A stretch of 16,073 nt of DNA from Candidatus Brocadiia bacterium (lineage in GTDB: Bacteria > Planctomycetota > MHYJ01 > WSZJ01). Numbering within the stretch: position 1 is the first letter of the stretch; each line of letters starts with the position of its first letter. A model generated the notes under the pieces. It did not search any database. It worked only from the letters and a program-made list of their open reading frames with translations, and was not told where the DNA came from. The stretch is from assembly GCA_013360825.1 (NCBI GenBank), contig JABWAY010000057.1, positions 1-16,073 of the forward strand. Direction: 5' to 3'. The translations under genes were made by a program, and so were the position numbers. Below are positions 10,431 through 16,073 of the stretch, piece after piece.

Positions 10431-10459
10431 TTGACGGAATCCGGACTTCCCCATACAGT
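10431..10459 (+). promoter_or_regulatory. Sigma70-like promoter for the beta-barrel gene
   Basis: TTGACG (10431-10436) and TACAGT (10454-10459) are separated by exactly 17 bases. The -35 matches consensus at 5 of 6 positions and the -10 at 4 of 6. It lies just after a strong terminator, where a new promoter is expected, and predicts a start near 10466 with a leader of about 54 bases ending in an AAGGAG site at 10504-10509. Confidence 0.65.
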
Positions 10460-10519
10460 CCGCCGCGGAAAAGGGGAGCGGACGTTTCTGAAGTGACTTC
10501 ACCAAGGAGTCCCAGCGAC

Positions 10520-11731
10520 ATGCGAGCGTCACAGATCCTGCTTTCAGCCGTGCTTGTCGTCGGATTTGCGCTGCCTGCCCGTGCCAACAATCTTGCGCTC
10601 GACTGGATCGACCGGATCACGCACCAGGTGGAACAGGATCGTGGTCCGCTTTCGAAGCGCCCCATCGACCTGGGGGTCGCGGGCGGGATCTACGGCTACT
10701 ACAACGACAACCTGTTCCTGCAGCCGAACCGGCGGGCGGACGGCGACTCCGCGTTCATCGCGTTCGGGAACGGGACGCTCGACTACGCCGACGCCTCGAT
10801 CGAGGCCAACATCGACATTCTCGCGAACTTCGACTACTACATGGAGCATCACTCCGCGCGGGAGGACGAAGAGCGCGCGTTCGGGCGGATCCGCTGGACG
10901 AACGGGACGATCGACGTCGAGTTCTCGAACATTTTCCGTCGCGAGAGCGACCCGATCGACGCGGTGTTCTTCGACCGCACGCGGCGGATGATCAACGACA
11001 TGTTTCCGCGGGTGACGGTGCACCTGACGAACTGGCTCTCCGTCGAGGCCTTCGCGAATTACCAGATCGTCCGGTTCGAGTACCAGGAGTTCGACGACCG
11101 CGAGAACCAGAACCTTCGGGTCGGCGGCGGCGCGCGGGTGGATGTGGTCGAGCGGTTCGGGATCGTGGCCGAGGGCGGGTACATCAACATTCACTACCAC
11201 GACCGTCGGGTCGCCCCGCCGGACGCGGAGGGGTGGTTCGCCCGGACCGGCGTGCGCGGGGAGCCGATGCCGAACCTGAACATTGAGGCCGTGGCCGGGT
11301 ACTCCTTCATCCTGTCCGAGGATCGCGAGGTCGGGGACGACGACCGCGACCATCATCACTCGATGGACATCGAGGTCCATGTGATGTGGGAGGCGATGGA
11401 GGACCTGGACGTCTCCGTGGACTACGTCCGCCGCTACGGGTTCGCGGGGGGCGCCAGTTCCTACGAGGTCATCGACCGGGGGACGCTCATCGTCGAGTAC
11501 CAGCTGATCGAGTCGCTGCGCCTGCGGGGTCGCGGCTCGTACGAGCGCGTCCATCCCTCCGAAGCGCGGACGCGGAGTTTCGGAACGGCCGGCGTCAGCG
11601 CCACCTGGACGGTCATCGAGCACTTCGCCATCGACGGCGGGATCACGTGGCGCGCCGGGAACCGGCAGGGGATCCGGGGCGACCAGTACGACAACTGGAT
11701 CTTTTTCCTCGGCGCAGTCCTGAGCTACTAG
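10520..11731 (+). CDS. Outer-membrane beta-barrel protein of the polysaccharide locus
   Basis: A 403-residue exported protein. The signal peptide (MRASQILLSAVLVVGFALPA) ends in ARA before Asn23. The mature part alternates aromatic and polar residues in amphipathic strands separated by acidic turns (for example VAGGIYGYYNDNLFLQPNR, later LNIEAVAGYSFILSEDREV), and the protein ends in LSY, a C-terminal aromatic signal typical of outer-membrane barrels. It resembles the putative porin-2 (BBP2-type) family found in exopolysaccharide loci, such as WzpX-like proteins in myxobacteria; the family call is by eye. The likely role is passage or tethering of the polymer at the outer membrane. The ATG at 10520 has AAGGAG 10 bases upstream and begins the signal peptide, so it is preferred over the in-frame GTG at 10493. 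It has its own promoter and a strong terminator, yet lies directly before fcl, gmd and wzc. Confidence 0.85.
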   Translation: MRASQILLSAVLVVGFALPARANNLALDWIDRITHQVEQDRGPLSKRPIDLGVAGGIYGYYNDNLFLQPNRRADGDSAFIAFGNGTLDYADASIEANIDILANFDYYMEHHSAREDEERAFGRIRWTNGTIDVEFSNIFRRESDPIDAVFFDRTRRMINDMFPRVTVHLTNWLSVEAFANYQIVRFEYQEFDDRENQNLRVGGGARVDVVERFGIVAEGGYINIHYHDRRVAPPDAEGWFARTGVRGEPMPNLNIEAVAGYSFILSEDREVGDDDRDHHHSMDIEVHVMWEAMEDLDVSVDYVRRYGFAGGASSYEVIDRGTLIVEYQLIESLRLRGRGSYERVHPSEARTRSFGTAGVSATWTVIEHFAIDGGITWRAGNRQGIRGDQYDNWIFFLGAVLSY

Positions 11732-11745
11732 CGGACCCATTCGAG

Positions 11746-11778
11746 AAGCCTCCGGCCCGGGCCGGAGGCTTTTTTTTT
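11746..11778 (+). terminator. Intrinsic terminator abutting the fcl start codon
   Basis: A perfect 11-base-pair stem (AAGCCTCCGGC / GCCGGAGGCTT) closes a CCGG loop and is followed by an unbroken T run to 11778. It begins 14 bases after the beta-barrel stop codon. The T run ends 2 bases before the fcl ATG at 11781, leaving no room for a separate promoter between them, so it may work as an attenuator as well as a terminator. Confidence 0.95.
11764..11768 (+). promoter_or_regulatory. Candidate fcl ribosome-binding site buried in the terminator stem
   Basis: GGAGG lies in the right arm of the terminator hairpin, 12 bases before the fcl ATG. It is the only purine-rich Shine-Dalgarno candidate near this start. 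When the hairpin forms, the site is fully base-paired. The spacing is a little long. Confidence 0.45.
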
Positions 11779-11780
11779 CC

Positions 11781-12728
11781 ATGGATACCCGTGACGGCGT
11801 CGCCGTGGCAGGTCCCCGGGGGCTCGTGGGATCCGCGCTGCTGCGGAGACTCGCGGCGGACGGGCGCGACCGTGTCCTGCCCCTGGGCCGCGCCGAAGCC
11901 GACCTGCGGGACCCCGCGGCGACCCTCCGGTGGTTCCTCGAGCACCGCCCCGCCCGGGTCTACGTCGCGGCCGCGGTCGTCGGCGGGATCCAGGCCAACA
12001 TCGAGCGCCCCGTCGAATTCCTGCGCGACAACCTCCTGATCGCCACCTCCGTCCTGGAGGCCGCGCGCGCGGCCGGCGTGAAGAAACTCCTGTACCTCGG
12101 CAGTTCCTGCATCTACCCGCGGGAAGCGCCGCAGCCGATCCGGGAGGACGCGCTGCTCACCGGCCCGCTGGAACCGACCAACGAGCCGTACGCCATCGCC
12201 AAGATCGCCGGCGTCCGCCTGGCGCAGGCCTATCGCCGCCAGTACGGCTGTGAGTTCATCTCGGCCATGCCGACCAATCTCTACGGCCCGGGGGACAAAT
12301 TCGACCTCCGGACCTCCCATGTGCTCCCCGCCCTGATCCGGAGGTTCCACGAGGCCGGCCGGGACGGAGCCGCGTCGGTCACCGTCTGGGGGACCGGCGC
12401 CCCGCGGCGCGAATTCCTGCACGTGGACGACCTCGCCGACGCCCTCGTCTGCCTGATGGACCGCTACGACGGCGACTCCCCCGTCAACGTCGGCACCGGC
12501 GTCGATCTCACGATCGCCGAGCTCGCCGCAAAGGTGCGCGACCTCGCCGCCCCCGGGACGCGGATCGAGTTCGACCCCTCCCGCCCCGACGGCGTCCCCA
12601 GGAAACTCCTCGACGTCTCCCGCCTCACCGCCCTCGGGTGGCGCCCGCGGATCTCCCTCGACGAGGGAATCCGGAGCACGCTCGCGTGGTATCGTCAGCA
12701 CCTTCAACACGGTCAGGACAACCGATGA
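11781..12728 (+). CDS. fcl: GDP-L-fucose synthase
   Basis: This enzyme makes GDP-L-fucose from GDP-4-keto-6-deoxy-D-mannose by 3,5-epimerisation and NADPH-dependent reduction, in the cytoplasm. At 315 residues it has the normal family length. It is an extended short-chain dehydrogenase with the nucleotide-binding loop GPRGLVGS (11-18), LGSSCIYP (106-113), NEPYAIAKIAG (134-144) and the family signature MPTNLYGPGDKFD (163-175). Ser108, Tyr137 and Lys141 form the catalytic triad, and Cys110 and His180 match the acid/base pair of the Escherichia coli enzyme. The ATG at 11781 is the only start that keeps the N-terminal strand intact; it lies 2 bases after the terminator T run. The stop overlaps the gmd start by 4 bases, so the two enzymes of the pathway are coupled, in the order opposite to the reactions. 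How fcl is expressed past the terminator is unclear. Confidence 0.96.
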   Translation: MDTRDGVAVAGPRGLVGSALLRRLAADGRDRVLPLGRAEADLRDPAATLRWFLEHRPARVYVAAAVVGGIQANIERPVEFLRDNLLIATSVLEAARAAGVKKLLYLGSSCIYPREAPQPIREDALLTGPLEPTNEPYAIAKIAGVRLAQAYRRQYGCEFISAMPTNLYGPGDKFDLRTSHVLPALIRRFHEAGRDGAASVTVWGTGAPRREFLHVDDLADALVCLMDRYDGDSPVNVGTGVDLTIAELAAKVRDLAAPGTRIEFDPSRPDGVPRKLLDVSRLTALGWRPRISLDEGIRSTLAWYRQHLQHGQDNR

Positions 12729-13846
12729 AGCGCCCCCCCCCGCCGTCCCGACGCCCCTGGCCCGCACCGAACGGGCGCAGGATCCTCCTCACCGGTGTCA
12801 CCGGGCAGGACGGCTCCTACCTCGCCGAGCGGCTCCTCGCCGAGGGGTGCGAAGTCTGGGGGATGGTCCGCCGGTCGTCGTCGTTCAATACCCAGCGGAT
12901 CGACCACCTCTACCAGGACCCGCACGAAACCGACGTCCGCCTCCGCCTGGTCAACGGCGACCTCGGGGACGGATCCTCGGTCAACCGGATCCTGAAGCGC
13001 GTCCGCCCGCACGAGGTCTACAACCTCGGGGCGCAGTCCCACGTGAAAACGAGCTTCGACATCCCGGAGTACACCGCCGACATCACCGGGCTCGGGGCGG
13101 TCCGCGTCCTGGAAGCCCTCCGGGACCTCGGACTCGACGACACGCGCTTCTACCAGGCCTCCTCCTCGGAGCTCTACGGCGGCATCGGCCGGTCCCCCCA
13201 GAACGAACGGACCCCGTTTCACCCGCGCTCGCCGTATGCCGCGGCGAAGGCGTACGCGTTCCACATCACGCGCAACTACCGCGAGGCGTGGGGGATGTTC
13301 GCGACCAACGGGATCCTGTTCAACCACGAGAGCCCGCGCCGCGGCGAGACGTTCGTGACCCGCAAGATCACGCGCGCCGCCGCGCGCATCGCGCGCGGGA
13401 TGCAGAAGACGCTCTACCTGGGGAACCTGGAGGCGCGGCGCGACTGGGGGTATGCACCGGACTACGTGGACGCGATGGTCCGGATTCTGCGCGCGAAGAA
13501 GGCGGACGACTACGTGGTCGCGACGGGCGAGACCCACAGCGTGCGGGAATTCTGCGCCGCCGCGTTCGCCCGGGTCGGGCTGCCGCTGGAGTGGAGCGGG
13601 AAGGGGCTGAAGGAGCGCGGGGTGGACGCGCGGGGGCGGGTGCTCGTGCAGATCGACGAGCGCTACTTCCGGCCGTCCGAGGTGGAGCTGCTGCTCGGGG
13701 ACGCGTCGCGGGCGCGGCGCGAGCTGGGGTGGAAGCCGACCGTGACGTTCCGGCAGCTGGTCGAAATCATGGTGGATGCGGACGTGGAGGCGATCGGCGG
13801 CACGGCCCCGCCGGCCGCCCCAGCCCCCCGGCGCCGGGCGCGCTGA
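12725..13846 (+). CDS. gmd: GDP-mannose 4,6-dehydratase
   Basis: This enzyme dehydrates GDP-D-mannose to GDP-4-keto-6-deoxy-D-mannose, the substrate of the neighbouring fcl product. It has 373 residues, with an extended Pro/Arg-rich N-terminus (about 18 residues) before the first strand. Visible motifs are GVTGQDGSYLAE (24-35, NADP binding), VYNLGAQSHVKTSF (98-111), ASSSELYG (145-152), SPYAAAKAYA (169-178) and NGILFNHESPRRGETFVTRK (195-214), the last being a strong GMD signature. Catalytic residues by alignment to the E. coli enzyme are Ser147 (Thr there; Ser is common), Glu149, Tyr171 and Lys175. The ATG overlaps the fcl stop as ATGA, with AGGA 6 bases upstream. The C-terminus ends in an Ala/Pro/Arg tail beyond the usual fold. 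GDP-L-fucose, or another 6-deoxy-hexose from the shared intermediate, is the expected sugar donor for the surface polymer. Confidence 0.97.
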   Translation: MKRPPPPSRRPWPAPNGRRILLTGVTGQDGSYLAERLLAEGCEVWGMVRRSSSFNTQRIDHLYQDPHETDVRLRLVNGDLGDGSSVNRILKRVRPHEVYNLGAQSHVKTSFDIPEYTADITGLGAVRVLEALRDLGLDDTRFYQASSSELYGGIGRSPQNERTPFHPRSPYAAAKAYAFHITRNYREAWGMFATNGILFNHESPRRGETFVTRKITRAAARIARGMQKTLYLGNLEARRDWGYAPDYVDAMVRILRAKKADDYVVATGETHSVREFCAAAFARVGLPLEWSGKGLKERGVDARGRVLVQIDERYFRPSEVELLLGDASRARRELGWKPTVTFRQLVEIMVDADVEAIGGTAPPAAPAPRRRAR

Positions 13847-13892
13847 TCCCGGACCGCACGCTTCCGGCCTGTCCCCCGTCGCAGGAATGGGA

Positions 13893-13898
13893 TAGAAT
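13893..13898 (+). promoter_or_regulatory. -10 element placed for a leaderless wzc message
   Basis: TAGAAT matches the -10 consensus at 5 of 6 positions and ends 9 bases before the wzc ATG at 13908, which puts the transcription start at or within a few bases of the start codon. No Shine-Dalgarno precedes that ATG, in keeping with leaderless initiation. No good -35 is seen at 16-18 bases. The 61-base gap after gmd shows no terminator, so read-through from fcl-gmd is also possible. Confidence 0.45.
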
Positions 13899-13907
13899 TC
13901 CCCGCTC

Positions 13908-15989
13908 ATGCCCGCACCCGCTTCCCAGGGACCTTCCGCCCAGCAGCTCCTGCTGATCCTCCGCCGGCGGTGGAGGCTCCTGGCGATCGTCTGGCTGGTC
14001 ACGGCCGGGGGGGTCGCCGTCTGGACGTTCACGCAGACCCGGCAGTACCGCCCCCAGGTCACGCTCGAAATCCGCCCCGAGCAGTCGGTCCTTCAGGGCA
14101 CGGACGACCCGACGCTCGGCGCCAGCGGATCGATGTGGGAAAACTACTACCGGACACAGGAAAACATCCTGACCTCACCGTCGCTCGTCGAGGAGACCCT
14201 GAAGTCCCTCCCGGAACCCCTCCGCCGCGACTACGAGTCGAGACCCGACCCCGTCCGGGAGCTGACCGAGCAGATCGACATCGAGCAGGTCCGCAACTCC
14301 TTCGTGCTCCGCGTCGGGATCGTCGACCCGGACCCCGAGAAAGCCTCCCAGATCGCCAATACCCTGATCTCGATCTTCCTCGAGGACACCAACCGACGGC
14401 TGCGCGAAGTCAAGAGCGAGGCCGTCGAGGCGCTGTCCCGCGACACCCTTCCGGGCATCCGCCGGCAGGTCGAGGAGGCGGAAGCGGCGGTCAGGAATTT
14501 CCAGGCCACCTCCGGGTACATCGACCAGGAGGAGCAGTACCGGACGCTCCTGGAGGGGTGGCGCAAGGTCAGCACGACGCTCGTGGACGTCCGCCTCCGG
14601 CGGATCAAGCTCGCCGCGGAGCTCGAGGCGCTCGCGACCTACCGGGCCGACGGCACGGGGAGCGAGTTTCACCCCACGTTTCACCAGACGAAGTCGCTGG
14701 AGAGCCTGACGTCGGAGCGGGACAGGTTGACCGAGGCGCTCGCGGCGGCGCGGCTCCAGTACAAGGAGCGCCACCCGCGCGTGCTCGAACTCGAGACCGG
14801 GATCCGGGAGGTCGAGGGGCAGATCCGCGCCGCCATCGAGGGCGCGCTCGTGGCCCTTCAGAAAGACCTCACCGCCGTCCTCACGGAGGAGAAGGCGCTG
14901 TCGGAGGAGATCCGGGCGACGGAGACGCTGCTGGCGGCGGCCGGAACGCGGCTGACCGACTACCGCCGGCTCGAGGGCGAGGTCACGGCGGCGAAGGAGC
15001 TGTATGCGAGCTACGTGAAGCGGCACGGCGAGTCGTCGGCCACGGCGGGGACGGGGGTGTCGAGCGTGCGGATCATCGACAATGCGCGCCCGACGAAGGA
15101 GCCCTGGAAGCCGAAGATCCCGCTGAACCTGGCGCTGGGGTGCCTGGCGGGGCTGGTGCTCGGCGGCGGGGCGACGCTTCTCGCCGACCAGCTGGACAAC
15201 CGCATCCTGTCCGCGGAGGAGGTCGAGGCGTTCCTCGGGATGGACGTGCTCACGGTGGTCCCCCGGCTGGAGGGGATGCCCGAGGGCGGTCCCGCGGCGC
15301 TGGGCGAAAACTCGACGATCGCCGAGTTCGAGGCCTTCCGGGGGCTGCGCGCCGAGGTGCAGATGCGGCTGGAGAAGCTGGGGGCCGGCCGGGTGCTCGC
15401 GGTGCTCTCGCCGCTGCAGGGCGAGGGGAAGACGACGGTCACGGTGAACCTGGCGCGGGTGCTGGCGATGGACGGAAAGCGCGTCCTGATCATCGACGCG
15501 GACATGCGGAAGCCGAAGCTGAAGGGGTTTCTGAGGGAGAAGGCGGGGCCGGGTCTGGACGAGGTTCTGTCCGGGACGGTGCGGGTGGAGGCGGCGGCGC
15601 GGGCCTCGACGATCGACGGGGTGGACATCGTCGGGGTGAGCGAGGGGATGCATGCGGCCGCGGAGCTGGCGAATTCGGCGCACCTGGACACGGCGATCCG
15701 CGAGGCGCGGGAGAGGTGGGACGTCATCCTGATCGACAACGCCCCCGTCCTGCAGGCATCGGAGTCGGCGCTGATCGCCCGCCGGGCCGACGGCGCGATC
15801 CTGGTTCTCCGCGAGGGACGGACCGGGCGCACGGTCGCCCAGGCGGCCGCGCGGCGGCTGAAAGGGATGGGGGTCCGGATGCTCGGCGCGGTCCTGAACT
15901 GCTCGACCGGTCAGGGCGGCGCCTACGGCTACGGATATGGATACGGGGAGGCGCCGCGCGGCGGTTCCCGCGCGCCGGCCCGGGGATGA
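13908..15989 (+). CDS. wzc: Wzc-like polysaccharide co-polymerase and BY-type tyrosine kinase
   Basis: A 693-residue inner-membrane protein that controls chain length and export of capsule or exopolysaccharide in Wzy-dependent pathways. The N-terminal Wzz domain has a membrane segment at about 24-42 and a second at about 405-427 preceded by a Pro-rich segment (PTKEPWKPKIP), with a periplasmic coiled-coil stretch (about 155-370) and a GNVR-like segment (EVTAAKELYASYVKR). The cytoplasmic kinase domain (about 470-668) has Walker A GEGKTT (Lys508), Walker A' LIIDADMRKP (Asp530, Asp532) and Walker B VILIDNAP (Asp610). The tail carries four tyrosines at 673, 675, 677 and 679, each separated by Gly, the expected autophosphorylation cluster. 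Kinase and Wzz parts are fused, as in proteobacterial Wzc. The start has no Shine-Dalgarno but a -10 suited to leaderless transcription. The stop overlaps the next gene by 4 bases. Confidence 0.95.
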   Translation: MPAPASQGPSAQQLLLILRRRWRLLAIVWLVTAGGVAVWTFTQTRQYRPQVTLEIRPEQSVLQGTDDPTLGASGSMWENYYRTQENILTSPSLVEETLKSLPEPLRRDYESRPDPVRELTEQIDIEQVRNSFVLRVGIVDPDPEKASQIANTLISIFLEDTNRRLREVKSEAVEALSRDTLPGIRRQVEEAEAAVRNFQATSGYIDQEEQYRTLLEGWRKVSTTLVDVRLRRIKLAAELEALATYRADGTGSEFHPTFHQTKSLESLTSERDRLTEALAAARLQYKERHPRVLELETGIREVEGQIRAAIEGALVALQKDLTAVLTEEKALSEEIRATETLLAAAGTRLTDYRRLEGEVTAAKELYASYVKRHGESSATAGTGVSSVRIIDNARPTKEPWKPKIPLNLALGCLAGLVLGGGATLLADQLDNRILSAEEVEAFLGMDVLTVVPRLEGMPEGGPAALGENSTIAEFEAFRGLRAEVQMRLEKLGAGRVLAVLSPLQGEGKTTVTVNLARVLAMDGKRVLIIDADMRKPKLKGFLREKAGPGLDEVLSGTVRVEAAARASTIDGVDIVGVSEGMHAAAELANSAHLDTAIREARERWDVILIDNAPVLQASESALIARRADGAILVLREGRTGRTVAQAAARRLKGMGVRMLGAVLNCSTGQGGAYGYGYGYGEAPRGGSRAPARG

Positions 15990-16073
15990 GTTCCGCGGGC
16001 TCCGTGCCGGCCCCCGCGACGGACCGGGCCGCCGATCCGACGCTCCCCGCCTTTCGTGTCCTCGGCGTGCGGG
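15986..16073 (+). CDS. Start of a further polysaccharide-locus gene, cut by the window edge
   Basis: An ATG overlaps the wzc stop as ATGA and opens a frame that stays open to the window end (29 codons, starting MSSAGSVPAPATDRAADPTL and then PAFRVLGVR). The polar Ala/Pro-rich start followed by a strand ending LGVR is reminiscent of the N-terminus of WecB/TagA/CpsF-type glycosyltransferases, but so few residues cannot prove it. The 4-base overlap implies co-expression with wzc and a role in the same polymer pathway. Confidence 0.6.
   Translation, partial: MSSAGSVPAPATDRAADPTLPAFRVLGVR

Noticed and set aside
13884..13901. Inverted GGAAT/ATTCC arms before wzc
   Set aside because: Only 5 bases per arm, 8 bases apart and overlapping the -10 element; this is well within chance, so it is not called an operator.
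14175..15683. A 502-residue minus-strand frame opposite wzc
   Set aside because: Arg/Leu/His-rich antisense shadow of a gene with clear Walker motifs and membrane segments.

Overview
The window is very GC-rich and densely coded, and looks like chromosomal DNA of a Gram-negative bacterium. It encodes four lipobox lipoproteins, a signal-peptide-bearing outer-membrane beta-barrel protein and a Wzc-type polysaccharide co-polymerase/tyrosine kinase. The mix of a Hanks-type Ser/Thr kinase with a long extracytoplasmic region, an FHA-GAF-cyclase protein and Asp/Thr-rich linkers is typical of large, signalling-rich genomes such as Planctomycetota, Myxococcota or related uncultured lineages. The sequence alone does not settle the phylum. 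No rRNA, tRNA, CRISPR array, insertion sequence or phage gene was seen, and no stretch over 300 bases lacks a gene.

Left part (24-9581, all on the minus strand): six genes read leftward from a start at 9581. They are an FHA-GAF-adenylate cyclase; a transmembrane Ser/Thr kinase with a coiled-coil and beta-propeller outer half; an Ig-repeat lipoprotein; a small lipoprotein; a 610-residue lipoprotein; and a lipoprotein with a glutamine-amidotransferase-like fold. The first five are packed with gaps of 18, -4, 2 and 5 bases and probably form one operon. The last is 69 bases away and has its own promoter-like sequence and a strong Shine-Dalgarno site. The likely theme is a phospho-threonine/cyclic-nucleotide signalling pair tied to a set of cell-surface lipoproteins.

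Middle (9582-9751): a 170-base divergent intergenic region. It holds a minus-strand extended -10 for the cyclase, a plus-strand promoter, and a 14-base palindrome overlapping that plus promoter.

Right part (9752-16073, all on the plus strand): a small exported protein forms its own unit, with promoter and perfect terminator. Next comes a beta-barrel outer-membrane protein with its own promoter and terminator. GDP-L-fucose synthase (fcl) and GDP-mannose 4,6-dehydratase (gmd) follow, overlapping by 4 bases. After them come a Wzc-like chain-length/export kinase and the first codons of a further gene, also overlapping by 4 bases. This is the edge of an exopolysaccharide or capsule locus that makes GDP-L-fucose and exports a polymer in the Wzx/Wzy manner.

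The most notable regulatory feature is a perfect intrinsic terminator ending 2 bases before the fcl start codon, with the only candidate ribosome-binding site of fcl inside the terminator stem. The most notable gene arrangement is the kinase/FHA-cyclase/lipoprotein operon running divergently from the polysaccharide genes.
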